From Paenibacillus barengoltzii NBRC 101215 (GTDB taxonomy: Bacteria > Bacillota > Bacilli > Paenibacillales > Paenibacillaceae): a stretch of 64,000 nt of DNA. The stretch lies in NCBI RefSeq assembly GCF_004000745.1, contig NZ_BILV01000006.1:1-64000 (forward strand), in the 5' to 3' direction. Shown one piece after another: positions 7,412-16,159 of this stretch. Each line of letters opens with the position of its first letter. Positions within the stretch are counted from its first letter, which is position 1. The position numbers were made by a program, and so were the translations under genes. The notes below the pieces were generated by a model. The model saw only the letters and a program-made list of their open reading frames with translations. It did no database searches and was not told where the DNA came from.

Positions 7412-8104
7412 ATGCTGCTAGAGGTTATCGCAACCTGTGTAGAGGACGCCGTCGTGGCGGAGGCAAATGGAGCGGATCGGCTGGAGCTGATTACAGCGAT
7501 GACGGAAGGGGGACTCACCCCAGGGATTGGCATGGTTCAACAAGTGGTGAAGGCGGTGTCTATTCCCGTTCATGTGATGGTGCGCCCGCATAGCCGATCT
7601 TTTGTATATGGGGAAGCCGATTTATTGACGATGGAAGCCGAAGTGCGCGCGATCGCCGAAACGGGGGCGGCGGGGATTGTGTTTGGCGCACTGACGGCCG
7701 ATCGAAAGATTGATGAGGCTGCGCTGGAGCGGATCTTAGCGCTGTCGGGGGAGCTGAACGTTACGTTTCACCGGGCGTTTGACGAGTTGGCCGATCTGCC
7801 GTCCGGTTTGCGCACACTCATGCAGTACCCGCAGGTGAACCGGGTGCTGACCTCGGGCGGACCGCGCCCGGCGCCGCAGGCGGTTTCCGAAATTCGGGAG
7901 CTGGTGGAGATGGCACGCGGCGGCTCGGTGCGCATTTTAGCTGGACACGGCTTAACCCTGGAGACGGTCTCCCAAGTCATTGCGGATACAGGCGTGAGCG
8001 AAGTACACTTCGGCTCTGCGGTTCGAATCGACGGGAACGGACTGGCTCCCCTTGATCCCTCCAAGCTGCAGAGCTTATCTCGTTTGTTACATGGCATGAA
8101 TTAA
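7412..8104 (+). CDS. cutC: CutC-family protein
   Basis: A 230-residue protein of the CutC TIM-barrel family. It opens with MLLEVIATCVEDAVVAEANG and has GADRLELI, HVMVRPHSRSF, GIVFGALTADRKID, VTFHRAFDE, RVLTSGGP and GVSEVHFGSA, which are the conserved blocks of the family in order. CutC was linked to copper tolerance in E. coli, but its catalytic role is not settled. It should be cytoplasmic. GAAGGAGG at 7397-7404 sets the ATG at 7412; the frame is open to a TTG at 7382 without its own site. The gene appears single, with no copper transporter or chaperone beside it. Confidence 0.85.
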   Translation: MLLEVIATCVEDAVVAEANGADRLELITAMTEGGLTPGIGMVQQVVKAVSIPVHVMVRPHSRSFVYGEADLLTMEAEVRAIAETGAAGIVFGALTADRKIDEAALERILALSGELNVTFHRAFDELADLPSGLRTLMQYPQVNRVLTSGGPRPAPQAVSEIRELVEMARGGSVRILAGHGLTLETVSQVIADTGVSEVHFGSAVRIDGNGLAPLDPSKLQSLSRLLHGMN

Positions 8105-8202
8105 CAGATAACACCATAATATAACAAAAATTTACTGGATACGATACCTCTTCGGGAGATAATATGTCATTAAATCCCATATAGAGGAGCGATCCTGAAT
8201 TT

Positions 8203-9693
8203 ATGCATATTTATCCCAATAACCAACAAACTTTAACAAAACGTTGTGTATTGGCACTCCTGTGCATACTGCTGCTGCTCGAAACGGTGGGCGCTTCAAC
8301 TCCGGCGATCGCAGCGTCCGCTTCAACCGCATCCCCCGTATCCTGCGGTCCGGGTTGTCAACGTTATGACATTGTTATGATTGGCAGTGAAATTGAAGGG
8401 GTGCTCTTGGCAAAGCGGGCGCATGATGCCGGGCTAAGCGTACTGATCCTTGATCCTCGCGAGAAGCCGGGCGGGGAGCTGATCCAAGGACAGATGCTGG
8501 TGCTGGACGAACCCAACGACAATCGTAAGCGCAGTTTGGTGCAAGGCGAAATGAAATCGTTGTACGACGGCTATAATGCCGGGACAATTCGTAAATTGTC
8601 TGCTTTTGAAAACTATTACCGTAAGATGATCCGAGGGATTCCAATGCGAAGCGGCATCGTCATTGACAGCGTGGAGATTAATGAAACCGGCAAATCAAAG
8701 CAAGGGAAGACGCTGAAATCAATCACCTACCTGGCCAAAGACGGCAAACTGTATCAAGTACAGGCGGGATACTTTGTGGAAAATACCGACTTTAACGCAC
8801 TCACCGTCCATCTTGGCAACAAACGAATCCCGGGGATGGAAAGCTTGTACAACGGCAAGAAGCCGGATTATATGGCCGCTACATATATGCTGCGGTTCAA
8901 GGGAGTTAACTGGGGCAAGCTGCATCAAGCGGTGCTAGAGGATTATCCGCTGACGAATGTCGTCAAGAAATACGGCCCCAATACATATGTCGATTGGGAT
9001 TTCGCCACTGGCTTCAGCAACATAACCTACCAGTACAAGCCGCGAGACTCCCAGCTACTACTGAGAGGATTGAATGCCACCTATCAGAAAGACGGTGAAG
9101 TGATCGTTAATGGCTTACTGATTTACGATGTCGATCCGGCCGATCCGAAATCGGTCCGCTCTGCCGTGGCTAAGGGCAAGGCCGAAGCCCCGTATATCGC
9201 CAAATTTTTACGTGAACATATTCCCGGGTTCAGCAAAGCGCAGCTCAATGGATATCCCGATTATTTGTACATTCGCGACTATAACCGTTATGAAACGGAA
9301 TACGTGCTGACCTATAAAGACGTGATGTCGAGTCGGATGTTCTGGGATAATGTGACGCTTGGAGGATATCCCGTCGATTTACAGGCAACTCGCGCGTTGA
9401 AGAAGGGGATCGGTTTCGGGAAGCCGGACCGCTACGGGATTCCTCTGCGTTCCTTTGAGCTGAAGAATTACGACAACGTCCTGGTAGCTGGCAAAAATAT
9501 CGGTGCGGAAATCAAAGCCTACGGCAGCGCCCGTATCATCCCCACCACTGCTTTGGCCGCGGAAACCATGGGCATCCTGCTCGCGCGGGAATGGAAGAAG
9601 GGGCACAAGCGGTTAAGCGAGCTGACCGCGGCGGATTTCCGCCGAATCCACCAATATTTGAAGAAGGATTACAACATCCGGGTCGATCAATGA
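8203..9693 (+). CDS. Exported FAD-dependent oxidoreductase
   Basis: A 496-residue protein with an N-terminal signal peptide (basic start, then a Leu-rich core about residues 14-30, then an Ala/Ser-rich likely cleavage region). Next comes CGPGC and a FAD-binding beta-alpha-beta unit, YDIVMIGSEIEGVLLAKRA, followed by LILDPREKPGGELIQGQM. This resembles the FAD_oxidored (PF12831) type. The dinucleotide motif reads GSEIEG, so the middle Gly of the GxGxxG pattern is Glu. A second FAD contact region near the C-terminus, VLVAGKNIGAEIKAYGSARI, is intact. Substrate is unknown. GAGGAG lies 13 bases before the ATG, which is rather far. Its 3' end overlaps the converging MocR-type gene by 7 bases. Confidence 0.75.
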   Translation: MHIYPNNQQTLTKRCVLALLCILLLLETVGASTPAIAASASTASPVSCGPGCQRYDIVMIGSEIEGVLLAKRAHDAGLSVLILDPREKPGGELIQGQMLVLDEPNDNRKRSLVQGEMKSLYDGYNAGTIRKLSAFENYYRKMIRGIPMRSGIVIDSVEINETGKSKQGKTLKSITYLAKDGKLYQVQAGYFVENTDFNALTVHLGNKRIPGMESLYNGKKPDYMAATYMLRFKGVNWGKLHQAVLEDYPLTNVVKKYGPNTYVDWDFATGFSNITYQYKPRDSQLLLRGLNATYQKDGEVIVNGLLIYDVDPADPKSVRSAVAKGKAEAPYIAKFLREHIPGFSKAQLNGYPDYLYIRDYNRYETEYVLTYKDVMSSRMFWDNVTLGGYPVDLQATRALKKGIGFGKPDRYGIPLRSFELKNYDNVLVAGKNIGAEIKAYGSARIIPTTALAAETMGILLAREWKKGHKRLSELTAADFRRIHQYLKKDYNIRVDQ

Positions 9694-11201
9694 TCTGTAT
9701 GCGGAAGTTCCTGAAGCCAGGTCGACCAGGCCTCCTGGAGTCGAGCCACGCCTTCATCGATCCGATCGAACGGGATGCCGCCGAATCCGAGCATAAACGA
9801 TTTGAGCTCCGTTTCCGGCGGTGCCTCCCAATAGAAGGCGGCAGAGGCGATCCGTACGCCGGCTTGTCCAGCCAGCTGCAGCAGCTGTGCTTCCGGTAGG
9901 CGGGATTTGACGTTTAGAATCACATGCATCCCGGCGCTATCACCGGTAACGGCAGCTTGTTTCCCGAAATGTGATGTGAGGGAGGCGACGAGCTGCCGAT
10001 TTTTTTTGCGATATAGATTCCGCATTCGCCGGATATGCCGTTCGAAGTGTCCTTCCTGAATAAACCGCTCCAGCGTTCGCTGATGTATCCCCGACGCAGA
10101 CGCTTCAAACAGAATATGCCGCCGCAAGGCGCGGAACCGGGGCACCAGATGCTCGGGCAACACGAGATAATGGATGCAGATATCCGGGGCTAACACCTGG
10201 GAGAAGCCGCCGAGATAGATGACGCGGTCGTTCGGGACCAGTCCTTGCAACGCCGGCACCGGTTTGCCTTGATAGCGGAACTCTCCGCCGTAATCGTCTT
10301 CGATCAGGTAGCCGTCCACCGTCTTGGCCCATTCCAGCAGCTCCAGTCGGCGGGATAATGGCATGACGAGACCAGTCGGAAACTGGTGGGACGGAGACAC
10401 GCTGGCGATCCGGGCTCCACTGGCCCGCAACAAATCGGGGCGCAGCCCGTGCTCGTCAAGGCGGATCGGATGGACCGAGAAGCCCAGGGCAGCCAGCGTA
10501 GCGGGAACGATCCGGTAACCGGGTTCTTCAACAGCAACGGAATCGATCTCCCCCTTCAGCATTTGCCCTAGCAGCAGAAGCAGCAGATGTTGTTCCGCCC
10601 CAATAACGATCTGGTCCGGGGAGGCTTTCACCCCGCGGAACCGGCCTAAATATCCGGCGATGGCACGCCGTAATCCCGGGTCCCCCTGAGCGTCTCCGTA
10701 GAACAGCAGGTCTGCATATTCCGGGCGGAAGAGCTGGTTATGTAGTCTTTTCCATAGGGCAAAAGGAAACAAGCTGAAATCGTTCTTAGACAGGTGAAAA
10801 TCGTATCGTGGGAATCCCGCCTTCTTCTCGTTTGGTGCAGGCTTCGTTTGAGGCATAGCAGCAGCTGCAGCGGACTTCGACGACACCCGGTCCCGGCCTT
10901 CCGGCTTCTCGTGTCCCAGCTCAAGTGCCTTATAGGGCTCCGGCAGTTTGACAACGAAGTATCCCCGTTTCGGCCGACTCTCGATAAACCCTTCGGCGAT
11001 CAACTGCTGGTAGGCCAGCTCGACGGGCGTAGTGCTGATGCCGAGGAACTCCGCCAGCTTGCGGATCGAAGGCAAACGTTGCTCTTCTTGAAGCGAACCG
11101 GCGATGATGTCCCGTTTGAACGACTCATAAATTTCGACGTACCGGTAGGAACGCCCGGCCTTCCCAGTTTGTCCGTCATTTTGGTGCGGTATGATATACA
11201 C
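9687..11201 (-). CDS. MocR-family regulator (GntR HTH fused to aminotransferase-like domain), PLP lysine missing
   Basis: A 504-residue protein. An N-terminal winged helix (RDIIAGSLQEEQRLPSIRKLAEFLG, then the STTPVELAYQQLIAEGFI recognition region, about residues 27-75) is joined by a linker to a class I aminotransferase fold (PSHQFPTG, IEDDYGGEFRY). MocR regulators normally bind PLP through a lysine in a GSFSKTL motif. Here the motif reads YLGGFSQVLAPD, with Gln at residue 335 in place of lysine, and the following Arg is also absent (ICIHYLV). GAAGGAAGGGG is 8 bases before the GTG at 11201, so I use that start; the open frame to 11342 has no comparable site. It is divergent from the GNAT gene, a likely target. 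It probably works without covalent PLP, or with another ligand. Confidence 0.85.
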   Translation of the reverse strand: MYIIPHQNDGQTGKAGRSYRYVEIYESFKRDIIAGSLQEEQRLPSIRKLAEFLGISTTPVELAYQQLIAEGFIESRPKRGYFVVKLPEPYKALELGHEKPEGRDRVSSKSAAAAAMPQTKPAPNEKKAGFPRYDFHLSKNDFSLFPFALWKRLHNQLFRPEYADLLFYGDAQGDPGLRRAIAGYLGRFRGVKASPDQIVIGAEQHLLLLLLGQMLKGEIDSVAVEEPGYRIVPATLAALGFSVHPIRLDEHGLRPDLLRASGARIASVSPSHQFPTGLVMPLSRRLELLEWAKTVDGYLIEDDYGGEFRYQGKPVPALQGLVPNDRVIYLGGFSQVLAPDICIHYLVLPEHLVPRFRALRRHILFEASASGIHQRTLERFIQEGHFERHIRRMRNLYRKKNRQLVASLTSHFGKQAAVTGDSAGMHVILNVKSRLPEAQLLQLAGQAGVRIASAAFYWEAPPETELKSFMLGFGGIPFDRIDEGVARLQEAWSTWLQELPHTDH

Positions 11202-11366
11202 TCGTGGATCCCCTTCCTTCGATGGCAAACTGTCCTTTGATTTTTTCTCGATTTGTATATTTTTCAGTATACAGTACCGTGTTAAGATGCGAAAAGAACA
11301 ACGCAGCAAGATGAACATGTGCAGTAAGAGAGAATAAGCCAAGAGATGAAAAAGGGGAACATAACG

Positions 11367-11921
11367 ATGAGTAACGCGGGTTTTCTAATGGGTGAAAAAG
11401 TATATCTCCGCCCGATGAACGTGGAGGATGCGGAGTGGTATTATTTGAATTTGCATGAGCCGGAAGTGAGAAAATGGACGGGGACGAAACGTCACTTCAC
11501 GAAGGATTTTATCGCCTCCTATCTGGAGCGGAAAAGTCAGGACGATTTCACCGTACTGCTGGCGATTGTACGACGGGACGATGACCGGCCTATCGGGGAC
11601 ATTGCGCTGCAGGATATCGATCCGAGCAACCGCTGCTGCAACATTCGCATTGCGATTAACCAGACGTCGGATACCGGGAAGGGTTACGGCAGCGAAGCCA
11701 TGAAGCTGATGCTGGATTACGGCTTTGGCGTACTGAATCTTCACCGGATTGAGCTGAATGTGTTCGACTACAATGCCCGGGCGATGCACGTCTATGAGAA
11801 GCTGGGGTTCAAGCGAGAGGGCGTGCAGCGAGAAGCGTTGTTCTACGATCACAAGTACCATGATTCGATTCTGATGAGCATTCTGGAGGACGAGTTCCGG
11901 GCGTTGCACGTACGTCAATAG
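11367..11921 (+). CDS. GNAT-family N-acetyltransferase (RimJ/RimL-like)
   Basis: A 184-residue GCN5-related acetyltransferase. It shows the usual order: KVYLRPMNVEDAEWYY at the N-terminus, the beta4 strand IGDIALQDID, the acetyl-CoA pyrophosphate loop QTSDTGKGYGSEAMKLML (R/Q-x-x-G-x-G type), LHRIELNVFDYNARAMHVYEKLGF and a C-terminal EGVQREALFYDHKYHDSI. This resembles RimJ/RimL and SpeG-type enzymes that acetylate N-termini, antibiotics or polyamines; the substrate cannot be told. AAAGGGGAAC precedes the ATG at 11367 and an earlier ATG at 11346 lacks a site. It is divergent from the MocR-type regulator, with 165 bases between starts, and may be regulated by it. Confidence 0.85.
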   Translation: MSNAGFLMGEKVYLRPMNVEDAEWYYLNLHEPEVRKWTGTKRHFTKDFIASYLERKSQDDFTVLLAIVRRDDDRPIGDIALQDIDPSNRCCNIRIAINQTSDTGKGYGSEAMKLMLDYGFGVLNLHRIELNVFDYNARAMHVYEKLGFKREGVQREALFYDHKYHDSILMSILEDEFRALHVRQ

Positions 11922-12031
11922 CTCTTGTCAGAGTCTTGGGCAAACCGCTTTGCATAGCGATCCTCGTCAGTTCGTGATATACTAGTGGAACAAATGTTCC
12001 CTATGGATATCGGCGGGTGACACATAGATTT

Positions 12032-14356
12032 ATGGCAAAAGAGTCCACAATTACGATCGCGGTGCGCCCTCTAGTGGAGCATGTATTCCGCAGCGGCAGC
12101 TTGGAAGGCGGCTTTCGCGCCGCCGTTTCGCTGACGGAAGGCACGAAGGCGCATCAGCAGATACAGAAGCAGTACGGCGAAGGAGATCAGAAGGAAGTGT
12201 ATGTCAAGGCGGAGATTCCCTGCGGGGATCTCCTCTTTGTCGTGGACGGGCGTTGCGATGGGCTGCTGGTCGGTGAGGATGGAAGCTTAACCGTGGACGA
12301 GATCAAATCGACGGCCGGGGATCTGGCGGCCATCGACGAGGACACCTATCCCGTGCATTGGGCTCAGGCGAAATGCTATGCGTACATGTACGCCAAAGCC
12401 AACGGACTGAGCGAGATGGGGATTCAGCTGACGTATGTCCAGCTGGATACGGGAGAGCGGAAGCAGTTTCGGACGCGCGCCGGGATCGACGAACTGGAGA
12501 CGTTTATGTATGACGTCGTTCAGCAATATGCCCCGTATGCCCGGCTGCTTCGCCATCATCGGCGCGAGCGGAACCGGAGCATCGCAGAGCTGGCGTTTCC
12601 GTTTCCGGGATACCGGGCCGGGCAACGGAAGCTGGCGGGCGCGGTATACAAGACGATCGAGGAAGCTGTCGGTTTGTTTGCCCAGGCGCCAACCGGCATT
12701 GGCAAGACGATCTCCACCACGTTTCCGGCGTTGAAGGCGATGGGGGAAGGCAAGCTGAATCAGCTGTATTACCTTACTGCCAAGACGATTACCCGGACTG
12801 CGGCAGAGAATGCCTTTACGTTGATGGAAGCCCAGGGGTTGCAAGCTTGGGTGGTCACGCTGACCGCGAAGGAGAAAATCTGCTTCCGTGAAGAGGTTCG
12901 CTGTACCAAGGAAGACTGTATCTATGCCGATGGCTATTACGATCGGATCAATGGGGCGATTCAGGATATTCTGGCGAACGAGACCCAGCTTGTCCGACCG
13001 GTCATTGAGGCATACGCCCGGAAGCACCGGGTGTGCCCGTTTGAATTTTCGCTGGACCTCTCCTATGCCGCCGATGTGACGATCTGTGATTACAATTATG
13101 TGTTTGATCCCAAAGTGTCTTTGCAGCGCATGTTTACTGAACAGAAGAAAGAAACTGCATTACTGATTGACGAGGCGCATAATTTGGTCGACCGAGCCCG
13201 GGAGATGTATTCGGCCGAGCTGCTGAAATCCAGCTTCCTCGAGTTGCAACGAATCTATAAAGCGAAGAATCCTTCTGTTGCGAAGGCGGCGAAGGCAGTG
13301 AACGCGGAGTTCATTGCACTGCGGAAGCAGGCAGAAGGGGCACTTTGGGTGGATCGGACCGCGCCAGAGGTGTTGCTGAAGCGGGTGGAGGTTTTTGCCG
13401 AGGCGGCCGAACGGGAGTTGGCCATCGATCCCTCCGCCGCCGGACAGGCATATGCTCCAGGCAGTCCAGAGGCCGAGACGCGGGAGTTGTTGCTTCAGGC
13501 TTATTTTGACGCTTTGCATTTCAGCCGAATGGGCAAGCTGTACGATGATCGGTTCGTCACCTACGCTGAGATCACCAGGGAGGACGTGCGGGTGAAGCTG
13601 TTTTGTCTTGATCCCTCTCATTTGCTGCAGGAGATGAGCAAAGGGTTTCGCTCGCGGATCTTATTCTCGGCGACCTTATCACCGATGGGGTATTACCGCG
13701 ACATGTTAGGGGCCGGGCCGGACGATTATTCGATCACGCTGCCGTCCCCCTTTTCTCGGGATCAGCTGGAAGTGGTTGTGGTGCCGCTGTCCACCAGATA
13801 TCAGGATCGGGAACAGACACGGGGCCCGCTTGTTCGTGCGCTGCAGGGGGTAACCCGCGGCCGGCCGGGAAATTATTTGTTTTTCTTCCCTTCATACGCT
13901 TATATGAACATGATCTATGAGGACTTTTCCGCTGCCAAGGAGGATGGGACGGAGCTGTTGCTTCAGCAGGCGGGGATGACGGAGGAGGAGAGGGAGCAGT
14001 TTTTGGCTGCGTTTGTTCCGAACCCTGAGCCAGGGAGGACCTTTATCGCGTTTGCCGTCATGGGCGGTTTGTTCTCGGAGGGCATCGATCTTGTCGGCGA
14101 CCGGTTGACAGGCGTGGCGATCATCGGTGTTGGCTTGCCGCAAATCGGTCCGGAACGCAACTTGATCCGCGACTACTTTCAGGCGACCGGACGAGATGGC
14201 TTCGATTATGCTTATGTGTACCCCGGCATAAATAAGGTGCTGCAGGCCGGCGGGCGCCTGATTCGCTCGGAGACCGACTATGGCCGCTTGGCCCTGATCG
14301 ACGACCGTTACCTTCAACCGCATTACGCACGGCTGTTGCCGGAGGAATGGCAATAG
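12032..14356 (+). CDS. DinG/XPD-type helicase with N-terminal PD-(D/E)XK nuclease-like domain
   Basis: A 774-residue fusion. Residues about 1-170 contain a PD-(D/E)XK core: VDGRCDGLLV, then SLTVDEIKST, then QAKCYAYMYA, as in Cas4/RecB-like nucleases. The rest is a superfamily 2 helicase: FAQAPTGIGKTIS (Walker A), four cysteines of the XPD/DinG iron-sulfur cluster (KICF, VRCTKEDC, HRVCPFE), LLIDEAHNLVD (DEAH box), SATLSPM (motif III), LFSEGIDL and QAGGRLIRSETDYG (motifs V and VI). Such proteins act in DNA repair and recombination in the cytoplasm. GGTGA at 12016-12020 may serve the ATG at 12032; a GTG at 12017 in the same frame is an alternative start. There is no CRISPR locus in the window, so a Cas role is not suggested. 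Confidence 0.85.
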   Translation: MAKESTITIAVRPLVEHVFRSGSLEGGFRAAVSLTEGTKAHQQIQKQYGEGDQKEVYVKAEIPCGDLLFVVDGRCDGLLVGEDGSLTVDEIKSTAGDLAAIDEDTYPVHWAQAKCYAYMYAKANGLSEMGIQLTYVQLDTGERKQFRTRAGIDELETFMYDVVQQYAPYARLLRHHRRERNRSIAELAFPFPGYRAGQRKLAGAVYKTIEEAVGLFAQAPTGIGKTISTTFPALKAMGEGKLNQLYYLTAKTITRTAAENAFTLMEAQGLQAWVVTLTAKEKICFREEVRCTKEDCIYADGYYDRINGAIQDILANETQLVRPVIEAYARKHRVCPFEFSLDLSYAADVTICDYNYVFDPKVSLQRMFTEQKKETALLIDEAHNLVDRAREMYSAELLKSSFLELQRIYKAKNPSVAKAAKAVNAEFIALRKQAEGALWVDRTAPEVLLKRVEVFAEAAERELAIDPSAAGQAYAPGSPEAETRELLLQAYFDALHFSRMGKLYDDRFVTYAEITREDVRVKLFCLDPSHLLQEMSKGFRSRILFSATLSPMGYYRDMLGAGPDDYSITLPSPFSRDQLEVVVVPLSTRYQDREQTRGPLVRALQGVTRGRPGNYLFFFPSYAYMNMIYEDFSAAKEDGTELLLQQAGMTEEEREQFLAAFVPNPEPGRTFIAFAVMGGLFSEGIDLVGDRLTGVAIIGVGLPQIGPERNLIRDYFQATGRDGFDYAYVYPGINKVLQAGGRLIRSETDYGRLALIDDRYLQPHYARLLPEEWQ

Positions 14357-14437
14357 TCAACGTCCGAATATTCCCCTTAATTGTGACATATTTTGAACAT
14401 GTAAGGATCACTTGTTCCAGTTGGGGGAGGCGACGGT

Positions 14438-14827
14438 TTGGGGATCACGTATATTAAGGTGTCGGTCGTTTATTTTGTCATCGGTGTATTGCTAGGCATG
14501 TACATGTCCATGCAGCATGACTATACTTTATCGGGCGTTCATGCTCACGTGAATTTGCTGGGGTGGGCGTCTTTCGCGTTAGCGGGCGTGATTTATGTGT
14601 TGTTTCCGGGAGCAGGGGAAAGCGTGCTGAGCAAAATCCAGTTCTGGACGTACTCCATCGGACTTCCGGTCATGATGATCAGTTTATCTCTGGTGCTGAA
14701 CGGTTCCGAACAACTGGAGCCTTTGGTAGCGATTGGCGGAACCCTTGTCGTGATCAGTGTCATCATATTTGCAGTCAACGTGCTGACGAACGTGCGGACC
14801 AGCGCGTCGGCTCGCGGCAGAAAGTAA
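14438..14827 (+). CDS. Small four-helix membrane protein related to haem-copper oxidase subunit I
   Basis: A 129-residue membrane protein with four hydrophobic segments. SGVHAHVNLLGWASFALAG contains two histidines in the pattern found in the short proteins annotated as cytochrome-c oxidase subunit I-like in Bacillales. It lacks the full 12-helix core and copper ligands, so it cannot be a terminal oxidase alone; haem binding is possible but unproven. The start is the TTG at 14438, 7 bases after GGGGGAGG (14423-14430). It is followed by a terminator at 14861-14901 and appears to be transcribed alone. Confidence 0.6.
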   Translation: MGITYIKVSVVYFVIGVLLGMYMSMQHDYTLSGVHAHVNLLGWASFALAGVIYVLFPGAGESVLSKIQFWTYSIGLPVMMISLSLVLNGSEQLEPLVAIGGTLVVISVIIFAVNVLTNVRTSASARGRK

Positions 14828-14860
14828 CTATAGCACGAGTGAAAGAGGTGCATTCTTCAT

Positions 14861-14901
14861 CAGCTGCCCGGGAGATCGATCTGGTCGGCTGTTTTTTTTT
14901 T
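14861..14901 (+). terminator. Rho-independent terminator
   Basis: CAGCTGCCCGG pairs imperfectly (two G-T pairs, one mismatch) with CTGGTCGGCTG and is followed by ten or more T residues. It separates the small membrane protein from the mhqR promoter. Confidence 0.75.
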
Positions 14902-14912
14902 GCAAAGGTGGG

Positions 14913-14941
14913 TTGACACTTATCTCGATATCATGTATCTT
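14913..14941 (+). promoter_or_regulatory. Promoter of mhqR-like gene
   Basis: TTGACA at 14913-14918, a 17-base spacer, and TATCTT at 14936-14941 (4 of 6 matches to the -10 consensus). The -10 overlaps the left half of the palindromic operator, which fits autorepression. Confidence 0.65.
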
Positions 14942-14952
14942 AATATCAAGAT
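14937..14952. promoter_or_regulatory. MhqR-type operator 1
   Basis: ATCTTAATATCAAGAT, with arms ATCTT/AAGAT around 6 bases, overlapping the mhqR -10 region. The same palindrome recurs before doxX at 15610. Degenerate flanking copies (TATCTCGATA to the left and ATCTCATATTAAGAAT to the right) suggest more than one dimer binds. B. subtilis MhqR binds ATCT...AGAT palindromes, as I recall them. Confidence 0.7.
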
Positions 14953-15041
14953 ATCTCATATTAAGAATTATTCAAGACGCTTGAGGCTACCCTATGCTAT
15001 AGTTATCATAGTCCGAACATGACATGGAGGTGAGTTCACAG

Positions 15042-15485
15042 ATGGATCCAACGAAGAATGAGGCGCTGCATTTGTTTATCGTCTTGTCCCGAGCCAACGA
15101 GTGGGTACATGCGCATGCGGATAAGGAGATTCGGAAATACGGATTAAACCGGACTGAGTTTAGCGTATTAGACTTGCTGTACCATAAAGGCAGACAACCG
15201 ATTCAGCAAATTGGCTCTAAAGTGTTGATGAGCAGCGGCAATATTACGTATGTCGTAGATAAGCTGGAAAAGAAGGGGTACGTCACCCGCAAGGATTGCG
15301 CGGAAGACCGGCGGTTAGTTTACGCAGAACTCACCGAGCAGGGACGAGAGTTCATCGAAGATGTGTTCCCGAGGATTACCGATATCATCGAGGAGGCCGT
15401 CAGCGGTCTTTCCTCGGAAGAGAAGCAGATCGCGGGGATGCTGCTGAAGAAGCTTGGGAAATCGGCGCAGGCTGGTTTTAAGTAG
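15042..15485 (+). CDS. mhqR: MarR-family repressor, MhqR-like
   Basis: A 147-residue MarR-type winged-helix regulator. Helices before the DNA-binding part end in KYGLNRTEFSVLDLLYHKG. The recognition region is IQQIGSKVLMSSGNITYVVDKLEKKGYV and the wing is CAEDRRLVYAELTEQG, with the conserved DRR-x5-LT pattern. GGAGGTGA at 15026-15033 sets the ATG at 15042, rather than 15024. The downstream genes (DoxX, nitroreductase, ring-cleavage dioxygenase, hydrolase) are counterparts of the B. subtilis MhqR targets mhqP, mhqN, mhqO and mhqD. The same operator occurs in front of both transcription units. It therefore most likely represses its own gene and the detoxification operon until quinones or catechols inactivate it. 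Confidence 0.8.
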   Translation: MDPTKNEALHLFIVLSRANEWVHAHADKEIRKYGLNRTEFSVLDLLYHKGRQPIQQIGSKVLMSSGNITYVVDKLEKKGYVTRKDCAEDRRLVYAELTEQGREFIEDVFPRITDIIEEAVSGLSSEEKQIAGMLLKKLGKSAQAGFK

Positions 15486-15609
15486 CGGCAAGGAGACGGC
15501 AAGAGGACGGCGTGAAGACTAGAAGCATCGATTTCAAGGAATTGATTTTATGACGAAGCTCCGATAGGCGGCGGGAAAGGGCGTCAGAGGACGTCTTTTC
15601 AGGCCAAAT

Positions 15610-15625
15610 ATCTTAATATAAAGAT
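15610..15625. promoter_or_regulatory. MhqR-type operator 2, before the doxX operon
   Basis: ATCTTAATATAAAGAT differs from operator 1 at a single central base. It is followed by a second dyad, TCTCGATACTTAGAGA at 15626-15641. I could not assign a convincing -35/-10 pair, but the site lies about 80 bases before the doxX start. Confidence 0.7.
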
Positions 15626-15704
15626 TCTCGATACTTAGAGATATACGATTCGTGCGTGCAGTACGTACTCAGAAAATAAATTAAAAGCAAAGGAGTCATT
15701 GGAA

Positions 15705-16103
15705 TTGAATATGGAATTGGCATTATTAATTATTCGTTTGGTGTTGGGATTGACGATGATGGGGCATGGCGCGCAAAAGCTGTTTGGTTGGTTTGGCGGT
15801 CACGGTCCTAGAGGAACCGGCGGTTGGTTTGAATCCATCGGGATGAAGCCTGGGGTGCTGATGGCTGTGCTAGCAGGTCTCGCTGAGTTTGGCGGCGGCT
15901 TGTTGGTGGCAACTGGCTTGTTTACGCACGTGGGCGCGGCACTGCTGATTCTTACGATGATCGTGGCGATCGTTTCCGTTCATGGGAAGAACGGGTATTG
16001 GTCGACATCAGGCGGCTTTGAATACAATTTGCTGCTGATTGCCGTTTTGGTTGGCTTGATGTTGTCCGGGGCCGGAGATTACTCCCTCGATGCTCTGCTA
16101 TGA
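15705..16103 (+). CDS. mhqP: DoxX-family membrane protein, MhqP-like
   Basis: A 132-residue protein with four hydrophobic segments and the DoxX opening ALLIIRLVLGLTMMGHGAQK, followed by LFGWFGGHGPRGTGGWFE and AGLAEFGGGLLVATGL. DoxX proteins sit in the membrane and are associated with oxidoreductase or thiol-stress systems; the precise activity is unclear. AAAGGAG at 15689-15695 is 9 bases before a TTG at 15705, which I take as the start; ATG 15711 is an alternative and TTG 15699 is too close. First gene of the putative MhqR-controlled operon, 56 bases upstream of the nitroreductase. Confidence 0.8.
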   Translation: MNMELALLIIRLVLGLTMMGHGAQKLFGWFGGHGPRGTGGWFESIGMKPGVLMAVLAGLAEFGGGLLVATGLFTHVGAALLILTMIVAIVSVHGKNGYWSTSGGFEYNLLLIAVLVGLMLSGAGDYSLDALL

Positions 16104-16159
16104 GCCATCAAATGAGATCGCAAACGTAACTTAGGGTTTTATTTAGGAGGAAATTAGGG

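Noticed and set aside
12032-14356. Cas4 or CRISPR-associated function for the PD-(D/E)XK helicase fusion
   Set aside because: There is no CRISPR array or cas gene in the window, and nuclease-helicase fusions of this type are common in Bacillales without CRISPR.
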